Shown one piece after another: positions 58,401 through 64,000 of a DNA stretch of 64,000 nt. Where the stretch lies: positions 15,565,006 to 15,629,005 of the forward strand of contig NC_087063.1 in NCBI RefSeq assembly GCF_963678635.1, in the 5' to 3' direction. Each line of letters opens with the position of its first letter. Positions within the stretch are counted from its first letter, which is position 1. The translations under genes were made by a program, and so were the position numbers. Below the pieces are notes generated by a model. The model did not search any database. It was given only the letters and a program-made list of their open reading frames with translations, and had not been told where the DNA came from. Source of the stretch: Symsagittifera roscoffensis (taxonomy: Eukaryota > Xenacoelomorpha > Acoela > Convolutidae).

Positions 58401-61400
58401 AAAAAATAGAGTTTTTGGCGCTCGCTTCCCCCTCAAAACTATTAAATATAAACTGGACAAACACTAACATCTTTGGTTCCTCGAATGCTCCTTCTGCAAC
58501 TGAAGGCAGCTCACAGTGCTCATGTATTAGCTTCGTCATTGAAAGGTACTTCGAGATGCGCACCTTCCTGAAGTCCTTGATGAGACCCTCGCCACCGACC
58601 TGGTCAAACCCATTTTTAAATACAAAAATTTAGGAGTTTATTAATGTTCTTAACTATAATCTCTGAAAAGTATGCAAATTCAATTTAATTTTGGGACGAA
58701 CATTGATTTATACCACACATTTTCAAACCGTTCCGTTTTATTTCGACGACAACATTTGGAAATGAACGTTTGCATACTGGTTCAATTTTCCAGGCAAAAC
58801 CACAAAAAATCATAAGGAGTCATAATTTGATTGGCAAAAAAAATTCCAGAAAGTTTTCTGTTTCTCGATACCAACCAATCACATTTTAATTTCACAACTC
58901 ACACATAACATTGTAAAATGGCTGAAACGGCCCTAGATTCTACTTAGTGGAGAGGATGAAAAATTGATTGCATAGTATGGTCATTAGCAGACCTGGTATC
59001 TTTTGAGGTGCACCACTAACACTCTCGGTAGAGTGAGCAATTCGTGAGTCAGTTTAGCTTCCCTGTGACCACACTCATCGCACGTGTATTCCAGTGACTC
59101 TTCACAGAAGTAATTGCAAACCAGGTCAAAAATTGTCGATCGGTCCACTGTCTCCGATTCACTGAAAAATTCTAGCAATCAGTATCAAATAGACTGTTCT
59201 TCGTCGAAGACTAAGATTTGTTTCTAGGCTATTTACATTTAAAGCACCCTGAGCGTAGAGACATTTCGAATGATGGTGGGATTTTAATTTACAGGAGAAT
59301 ATAGTGAAAAGGACCCAATTCCTTTTCAACTTTTACTATTTCTCAACTTTCACATGATTCTACGGGTTTTTGTTTTAAACGCATTTTTTGGTCCAAATCT
59401 TGCATCATAAGGGGGGAAAGGGAAGACATAAATGCCCAAACATGAAAATACAAAAATACATTTAAGTTATCTTAAATGCATTTATAGCATTTAGGTTATA
59501 AATGCAATTATCTAAAAACTCTCAAGAAAGTATGAAAAAAGTTATACCTTTTGGTATTTATTTTGCGTTCAGAATTTATCATTTTCTAATGCCTTTTGAT
59601 AATTTTGAACTTGAAAATCATTGCTGCTCCAAAATTCCTTTTAACCGCAAAAAGAAACTTACATTTCAACAGGAAGGTTCACAGACAGAATCAACATTTT
59701 TTCATCGTGTTCCTGTTTCAGTTGACAACCGGTGCACGTTATTGTGTGTCTGACAGTCAACTGAAAGTTAGAATTGACAGGACATACTATTGAATCCGCA
59801 TTCGAAGATGAGCTCTTTTCCAATTTGACAGAGACTCGGGAGTTTATTCTGACCACTTCTTCACGAAGGATGTCGAGGAACAAGCTAAGAAACTCATGTG
59901 CATCCTAGAAACAACGGAAAACTAAAAAAAAAAAACGATTCCATTTGAGCAATGATAATAACTTTTCAGACACCCGGAGGTATTTTATTTAAGGTTAACT
60001 AAGCTATGGCTATCTTGCCAGCGCTCAACTTGTAAGTTGCAGCGCACGTTCGATCTGAATCCGCAATCATATGATTACTGGGCTCCATCACTACCGATGC
60101 GCCACAATGTCACTATTTTGCCAAAGACTCAAAAATGAACTATTATTCGAAAAAAAAATCGATCATTTCATAATTTAGCCCTACATTCTGCAGCGATCCT
60201 GAGAACTGTTGTTCGACTGATGCGACAGCCTTCTTCAGAGAGTGGAGGAACTGGGTCCTGCTGTCTAGAGATCCCTGCTGACACAGACCCTTGTCCCGCT
60301 TCATCTTGTCAGCCAGCAGCTTGATCAATACCCTGCATATCAGAGATCCCTTGTTTGAAAAGGTAACACAAAGCGAGATTATTTACAGCGATAATTTCGA
60401 ATCAGAAGTCCAATTAACTAAATCTAGGAACCACCATTTCAATTTGAGGTTCATAGATTTTCGGAAGCAGCTATAAAATCGTATGGTGATCCACTTGCAT
60501 TTTCTCTAGTAATTAAGAGACGTTCGGAGTTTACCTACGAAGTTCGGGCGCCAGCAGAAAGGTGAAGATAAGTCAGGTACGAGACTTAGTTAACTACAGC
60601 TTGTATTCCTGGATAAGCAGACCACTATACTTCAGCGTTCCAAAAAATCTATGGAACCCAAATTCAAATGGTTCCAAAATCTAGTTCTTTTTGGACAACA
60701 GACTTCTCAACATTTACTATCTGCTTCATTTTTTTGCCCAGTATTAGAGGAAAAACTATTGTAAAAATCTTACATCTAATTCGATTGTTTTAAACCCACT
60801 ATGAAAAAACTGACCTGTAAAGCCTAGTTTTGACACCATTGTTCACACTTTTTGCCATTTCGTTCTCTTTGTTCTCAACTAGCGCATGATCGAATTCGTC
60901 CAATGCCGACTTGAACACCGAACCCACTTGGGGGAGAAAGAATTCCTCGCACACTGCTTTGACGTGTTCAGGTCTCATTAGGTCACACTGGAACGAGTAC
61001 ACAGCAAGGAGGGCCTGCAGCACTGCATTCATGTAGCAAGTGTTGCCCAAATTCACAAACCTGCATTCAAAAATCTCATTTAAACATTTCAATTCGAATC
61101 AATTCATGTGAGATGAGCAGAATTGAAGAATACGTAATTTAATTTAGTTTTCAAAACACCAAAGACAAGCAAAAAAGCTGTATGCTTGTCGTGCCATGCC
61201 CTCAAACAAAAAACTGCAGCCGTGATAAAAATAAACTCTGTTGTTAATTCTGTATCAATGTATTTATTTGTGACATATGCACCACTTACTGATAAAATAT
61301 AGAACATAACCAAAAACAGTTGGAAAAAAATACAATGAACGCAAGGAAACCGAAAAGAAAAAAAGTTTTTTTTTAATTCAACTTTACAATTTCAAGTCAA

Positions 61401-63729
61401 CAATATTTGACTTCACAGCTTTCAGAATATCGAGAAAAATTTATGATTGACCATTTTTGCCAAAATCAACTCAATTTGAGAAGACAGTATAGGTAAAATG
61501 GAGCTTGGAAGGCTGGAAACTGAGTTCCACTTTCGAAACTAGCTGATGAAATTAAATTTAACTCAAAGAGTGCATATATTAATGTATATAAATGCACTTT
61601 TCATTACGAGGCCAAACTGTGCATTTTGTGAAATATAAGCGGAATCGACAATAGGCCAAAATCAGATTTGTTGCGGAATCCGCAACATTGCTACTTTACT
61701 TTGATCTTCTGTTCTGTTTTGAATTCCAAAACAAATATCTAAAACAATACCGCTCAAAATTGCTCCAAAAATAGGCGAACCTGCGGAATCCGCTACATTA
61801 TTTTCGGGATCCTGAACAGTTCGCTGAATCCACAAACAAATAATAAACTATAGGTATAGTAAAATTGAGCTGTTGCGGAATCCGCAACTGTAAGCAGATT
61901 CCGCAAACTGAGGTGATATCCGCATTTTGTTTGCGGATTCCAGTAACATATATAGCTATGTTCTTGAAATGACATTTTTAAATTAAAGCTATTTTTGTGG
62001 GTCATCAGAGAGACTGTCCAACCGTTCAATCTCAATTTTGTCAACAATTTGATTTGATCAGCTAAACCTCAAAAATTGAAAGAATGAACACCTTTCCGAT
62101 CTCAAATACTGAAAGAATGAACTCCTTTTCGATCTCAAATACGGAATCAATTTTCCGATCTCAAATACGGAAAGAATGAACATTTTCCGATCTCAATTAC
62201 TGAAAGAATGAACACAATTCCGATCTCAAATACTGAAAACAGGAACTTGAGGTAAATTATTTCATGGGTTATAAATTCTGAATCATTAATAAATTTTCTT
62301 TATTCCAAACACAAAGGAGGTATATCCACGATTTTAGATAAACAATGATTTGTTATTGGATTCACTAACAATAGCTAAATTCTTGTTTTAAATTCCGCAT
62401 TTGCTATATAATAATTTTAGCTATAGCTCTTAATTGTTCACGCAAGGACATTTCCGTATAACAAACAAAACTACAATCCACTTATAGTTGTGGAATTAGC
62501 TTACATTTGCAGAATTCGGAACACCTAGCTATATTTTACGTTACAGGTACTTGGACGCGGAATCAACGTATATTTTGTAAGTAGACTCCACTTACATTTT
62601 AGAACATGTTTACAGAGTTGTCTCTGGAATCCAGGAACATACCGACAACAAATTGTGAGCGTACCTAGTGCACAGTTTGGCTATGTAATGTCTTCTGAAA
62701 AAAAAACCATCACGACCTATATGAAAGTCATCGACGATTAAAGAGAAAAAGATCATTGATAATTTATTCATAAACAGTCCCAAGTTTTGGTTTAAAATTA
62801 GTACAAGAACATACTATAATTTTGAGATAGTAACATTTTGAGAATATAACAATTGACACACTATAAAAATAAACGGCTCTCAAAACGGCAAAAAAGAGGG
62901 AAAAAAGCAACAAAAAAATAAATGCCCTAAAAATCAAACTTAAAATAAAACATCTGAGACTACGTGATTGAAACCCAGATCCTTCAATTAAGAGTCGCAT
63001 GTTTTCACCACTTAGTTTGGCTTCTTCATTTATTTTCTTTCGCTGCTTTTTCATTCTTGAAGACCAGAAAGCAGCGAAAACCGTTTAATATGCGCTAAGA
63101 AAACGCATACACTATGCGCAACTTAATTTTAAGTAATAAGTTAATATTAATTTTGTTGAGCTGACTCATCTGCTCATTTGATCACATAATTTATCAAAAC
63201 TTGACCCAATATCTTATGTCTTAGTCACAATTGTCACAAATTTGACAATTTTGACAAAAAAAAAGTTTCAAGTTTTATTCGTGATTTTGAAAGCAATAAA
63301 AATTTCCCTGTTTTCGCTCGTGATGGCGAAAAAATGTCAAAACCAACAGAAAGTTGGAAAAGTGTCACTGAACTAAAGAAGAACCCAAAATTTCAAACAG
63401 TCGATTGATTGCGTGCTAATTACACATCAATTGGGTGCGATCTCTACCTGGGTGTGAGCTCAATTGATCTTCACTACGTTCATTGACACTTAAAGTCGAT
63501 GAAACTGAAATTCAATTCTGCGTTGATCTAATTAAGGCCGAAAGCAACACAAAAAAAAACAAATAAAAATAGAGACAGAAGTACTGATGAAAACGCATGC
63601 TGTTACCCGTCGACTTTCGCAGTATCTTCTGATCTCACTACGAGTGTCTTGGATGGTGATTGAGCAAGTGGAGAGGGCTTAGCCGTCTCTCCCGTCCATC
63701 CGGTCTTGACCTTGAACAAATCGACGCTT
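46275..63729 (-). CDS. USP37: USP37-like ubiquitin-specific protease (5' exons outside window)
   Basis: Cysteine protease that removes ubiquitin; vertebrate USP37 acts in cell-cycle and replication control. Thirteen exons join in frame: 63,607-63,729; 60,815-61,060; 60,185-60,332; 59,663-59,904; 58,993-59,161; 58,469-58,599; 57,966-58,116; 51,131-51,332; 50,621-50,986; 50,294-50,338; 49,918-50,223; 49,104-49,240; 46,275-46,484. They give 824 residues. The Cys box NLGNTCYMN, QNDAHEFL, CDECGH, LPRVLVVHLKRY and the His box GGHYVSDVY are all present. An acidic insert splits the catalytic domain and holds one clear UIM (DEDLEKALALSR), where human USP37 has three. NKENE in the second exon could be a KEN-type degron. 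The N-terminal PH-like region is beyond the window edge. USP29 and USP26 are mammalian relatives, so USP37 is the natural invertebrate name. Confidence 0.88.
46655..48240. repeat. Long copy of the dispersed intronic repeat
   Basis: In the last USP37 intron. Diverged copy of the DCAF6 intron segment at about 27,400-28,400, broken by inserted AT-rich DNA at about 46,980-47,430. It carries two stem-loop cores (46,694 and 47,549). Confidence 0.75.
48290..48540 (+). pseudogene. LINE reverse-transcriptase remnant
   Basis: GSLLGGPLIYAKYVTSHKLL and then QVYTDDTMLDLKIE match the G-x-x-LGP-LLF and Y-x-DD boxes. After one stop the same frame continues EDLNRVVPLFNCTVININRD, the usual D-L-x-x-V-x-x-W-x-x-x-N-x-L-x-L-N segment. 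It lies antisense in the last USP37 intron. A dead fragment. Confidence 0.8.
49104..49240 (-). CDS. USP37: USP37 exon, acidic linker
   Basis: Encodes KQEDLKDEDEG and EEEQIKG. Acceptor TTGATTTAG, donor GGG/GTATTT. Phase 1 in, 0 out, joining the last exon in frame. Confidence 0.75.
49918..50223 (-). CDS. USP37: USP37 exon, Ser/Glu-rich linker
   Basis: Encodes SGLPDIAKLLDESF and EAEESFREEDFIPFSVIG. Acceptor TTTTCAG, donor ACAG/GTTGGT. Phase 1 in and out. Confidence 0.75.
50294..50338 (-). CDS. USP37: USP37 micro-exon (45 bases)
   Basis: Acceptor TTTGTTTCAG and strong donor AAAT/GTGAGT frame a 45-base phase-symmetric exon (LQVTSTPSNKGRK). It can be skipped without changing frame. Confidence 0.6.
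50621..50986 (-). CDS. USP37: USP37 exon, acidic insert
   Basis: Encodes GFDDDISAKCEQHQLPK, IIKEEEVVDIRSEDEEPE and MDVETLDDDESADEK. Acceptor TTTGCCGCAG, donor CTAG/GTTAAT. Confidence 0.8.
51131..51332 (-). CDS. USP37: USP37 exon with UIM
   Basis: NYDEDLEKALALSRMEM is a ubiquitin-interacting motif (acidic run, Ala, Leu, Ser spacing). Phase 0 entry from the 57,966 donor, phase 1 exit at G/GTCAGT. Confidence 0.85.
52370..52880 (-). repeat. SINE copy with tRNA-like segment
   Basis: A diverged copy of the 32,226 element. The tRNA-like segment is at about 52,485-52,551 (GAGTCTCACGCACTAATAAC on the plus strand). Confidence 0.7.
52955..53420. repeat. Dispersed intronic repeat copy
   Basis: Begins ACATAGCCAACTGACAGTTGG, with palindromic CCAACTG/CAGTTGG. 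It continues through CTGTTCGATAGTGGAGC and AACAAAGGAAATGAAATC and ends near a GCGTTCATTACTCTTAA block. Other copies are at 27,030, 28,220, 33,860, 42,830, 48,010, 55,430-56,160, 61,310 and 63,340. Confidence 0.75.
54205..54270 (-). repeat. tRNA-like segment
   Basis: The minus strand has a B box GGGAGTTCGATTCCAGTC with an upstream tRNA-like part. Arms do not pair well, so this is a tRNA relic or SINE head rather than a working tRNA. Confidence 0.4.
56383..57300 (-). CDS. Nested PIP-box nuclear protein in a USP37 intron
   Basis: Two exons: 56,803-57,300 (ATG at 57,298-57,300, donor GATGAG/GTTTGT) and 56,383-56,529 (acceptor GATTAAG, stop TGA). They join in phase 0 to give 214 residues. The protein is basic and Ser/Lys-rich (TPTKTPPTKFFGRSSQKKK, SPIRKSCSLKS). 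It has RASRLFEDACVSRED, a TPRKSKRIAI stretch, and QGSLADYW, which fits the PCNA-binding PIP box Q-x-x-L-x-x-Y-W. The second exon adds a nuclear-localisation-like KKRKR and an acidic end (AEFQKVCDDMEDF). This architecture suggests a replication- or chromatin-associated PCNA client. The PIP segment resembles that of CIP/KIP inhibitors (p21), but the W-N-F-D-F core of their CDK-binding domain is absent. No family is assigned with confidence. Confidence 0.65.
57464..57471. promoter_or_regulatory. GC box near the nested gene's 5' end
   Basis: GGGGCGGG sits 164 bp upstream of the nested ATG in otherwise AT-rich DNA. It is a plausible proximal promoter element. No TATA box is evident. Confidence 0.35.
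57487..57553 (-). CDS. Possible short 5' exon or upstream ORF of the nested gene
   Basis: An ATG at 57,551-57,553 opens MDRSDKKGCYQMLTAEESYS, closed in phase 1 by a strong GGAG/GTAAGA donor. Spliced to the acceptor just before the nested ATG (TTTGTTTTAG, 57,305), it would stop at once and act as a 23-codon upstream ORF. Spliced to a weak acceptor inside the ORF (GGTGCAG), it would give an alternative N-terminus in frame with AKLRTPTK. Confidence 0.4.
57966..58116 (-). CDS. USP37: USP37 exon g, acidic segment after the catalytic half
   Basis: ADFDLYVTPKNPESRIDRLN, then EDGFAPDNIEDDLLILEDE. The donor GAG/GTTAAG at 57,966 leaves phase 0, which fits the UIM exon. Confidence 0.75.
58284..58370 (-). 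repeat. SINE terminal hairpin fragment
   Basis: GGCGAAGCTGTGCTTCGC followed by AAACACTAGCCAGAGCACGAC, the hairpin end of the 32,226 family. Confidence 0.7.
58469..58599 (-). CDS. USP37: USP37 exon f
   Basis: KDFRKVRISKYLSMTKLIHE continues the catalytic core after HLKRYQ. Phase 0 in, 2 out (AT/GTTAGT). Confidence 0.85.
58993..59161 (-). CDS. USP37: USP37 exon e (zinc half-site, HLKRY)
   Basis: EESLEYTCDECGHREAKLTH and LPRVLVVHLKRYQ. CxxC of the USP zinc ribbon retained. Donor CAG/GTCTGC. Confidence 0.9.
59663..59904 (-). CDS. USP37: USP37 exon d (DAHEFL)
   Basis: DAHEFLSLFLDILREE, then RHTITCTGCQLKQEHDEKML with the first CxxC pair. Acceptor TTTCTAG, donor GAAAT/GTAAGT. Confidence 0.92.
60030..60105 (-). 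repeat. tRNA-like segment
   Basis: The minus strand reads TTGTGGCGCATCGGTAGTG (A-box-like) and later GATTCAGATCGAACG (B-box-like), about 60 bases apart. Relic of a tRNA-derived repeat in a USP37 intron. Confidence 0.45.
60185..60332 (-). CDS. USP37: USP37 exon c
   Basis: VLIKLLADKMKRDKG and LHSLKKAVASVEQQFSGSLQN, leading into DAHEFL of the next exon. Donor AAT/GTAGGG. Confidence 0.9.
60815..61060 (-). CDS. USP37: USP37 exon b (catalytic Cys box)
   Basis: FVNLGNTCYMNAVLQALL contains the nucleophilic Cys. Later NKENEMAKS offers a KEN motif. Donor TACAG/GTCAGT. Confidence 0.93.
61620..62740. repeat. GCGGAATCCGC-rich element, inverted relative to 9.9 and 13.8 kb
   Basis: Multiple GCGGAATCCGCAA palindromes (for example at about 61,674 and 61,876) and TTTGCGGATTCC. 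The 62,590-62,740 part is the complement of 9,895-10,340. Confidence 0.75.
62068..62239. repeat. 33-bp minisatellite
   Basis: About 5.5 units of CTCAAATACTGAAAGAATGA plus AC(A/T)CnTTTCCGAT. Most units are 32-33 bp; the third is shortened to 26 bp. Confidence 0.92.
62960..63030 (-). repeat. tRNA-Lys-like segment
   Basis: The minus strand has GCGACTCTTAATTGAAGGATC (anticodon-loop-like CTT) and GGGTTTCAATC (B box). The D arm is degraded, so this is a SINE head or pseudo-tRNA. Confidence 0.5.
63607..63729 (-). CDS. USP37: USP37 exon a (most 5' exon in window)
   Basis: SVDLFKVKTGWTGETAKPSP aligns with the TGWNKP segment just before the catalytic domain of vertebrate USP37. Donor CGACGG/GTAACA joins in phase to the Cys-box exon. 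Confidence 0.8.
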
Positions 63730-64000
63730 CTAAACAACAGAAATGACAACAGTTACTGTTTGCGGAGAATTTTCGACTAGATTTCAGTACATTAAGTTTC
63801 AATATCATGCGCCGTTTTTCTCATTGTTTTTGGGAACTCAGCGTGAACTTACAATTTGAAAATTCGATTGTTTTTACATTTTGACTACTTTTTGCTCAAA
63901 TCTGCACTGCATTACTTAATCAAACCGTTACGCCTCCCTGCCTTGGAAATCAACTGAAATTTGCAAAAAATGGGAACGTTCGTTGCGAAATTACTCAGTT

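Larger units (their letters stand above)
61061..63606. other. USP37 intron filled with repeats
   Basis: Holds a dispersed intronic repeat (61,310-61,600), the inverted GGAATCC-rich element with a minisatellite (61,620-62,740), a tRNA-Lys-like segment (62,960-63,030) and another intronic repeat piece (63,340-63,500). No exon seen. Confidence 0.55.

Noticed and set aside
62068-62239. A CRISPR-like array
   Set aside because: The 33-bp units follow one another without unique spacers and drift in sequence. It is a minisatellite in an animal intron.

Overview
The window is invertebrate-animal-like nuclear DNA from a draft assembly. It is AT-rich, has one 200-base run of N, and carries split genes with GT-AG introns that are crowded with diverged interspersed repeats. 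The two recognisable genes (DCAF6 and a USP37-type deubiquitinase) are animal genes. The exact phylum cannot be read from the sequence.

Layout. 1-15.2 kb holds no confident gene. It contains a decayed charged-protein ORF (1-1,071), a LINE reverse-transcriptase remnant (about 2.9-3.5 kb), and a near-identical 3.9-kb tandem duplication (6,889-10,790 and 10,791-14,694). Each unit of that duplication carries one well-delimited candidate exon and a hAT-like MITE with an 8-bp target-site duplication. A gap of 200 N lies at 15,307-15,506. 15.5-20.0 kb is the 3' part of a plus-strand gene for an unrecognised membrane protein with an acidic tail, ending in a good AATAAA signal. 20-26.4 kb is repeats, including a second clean MITE with an 8-bp target-site duplication (25,666-25,978).

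26.4-41.7 kb, minus strand, is DCAF6, a WD40 substrate receptor of CUL4-DDB1 ubiquitin ligases. Its exons 6-9 lie in a 5.65-kb tandem duplication. Both ends of this exon block are in the same phase. The distal copy has a nonsense codon and a change at a highly conserved glycine. One copy of the block gives an intact 971-residue reading frame.

46.3-63.7 kb, minus strand, is a USP37-like deubiquitinase lacking its N-terminal exons. Thirteen exons join in frame and carry the Cys box, the QNDAHEF segment, a zinc-binding half-site, one UIM and the His box. A two-exon, 214-residue gene with a PCNA-binding (PIP) box and a basic nuclear-localisation-like stretch is nested on the same strand in one of its introns (56.4-57.3 kb).

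The two large genes belong to opposite arms of the ubiquitin system, and the nested protein has a PCNA-binding motif. Shared chromatin or replication biology is only an inference. Most remaining DNA is made of several repeat families: a tRNA-Leu-like SINE with a terminal hairpin, a repeat with a conserved CTGTGC/GCACAG stem-loop, a GCGGAATCCGC-rich element, hAT-like MITEs and a long dispersed intronic repeat. Both large tandem duplications are so similar that unmerged haplotypes in the assembly must be considered as an alternative to real duplication.
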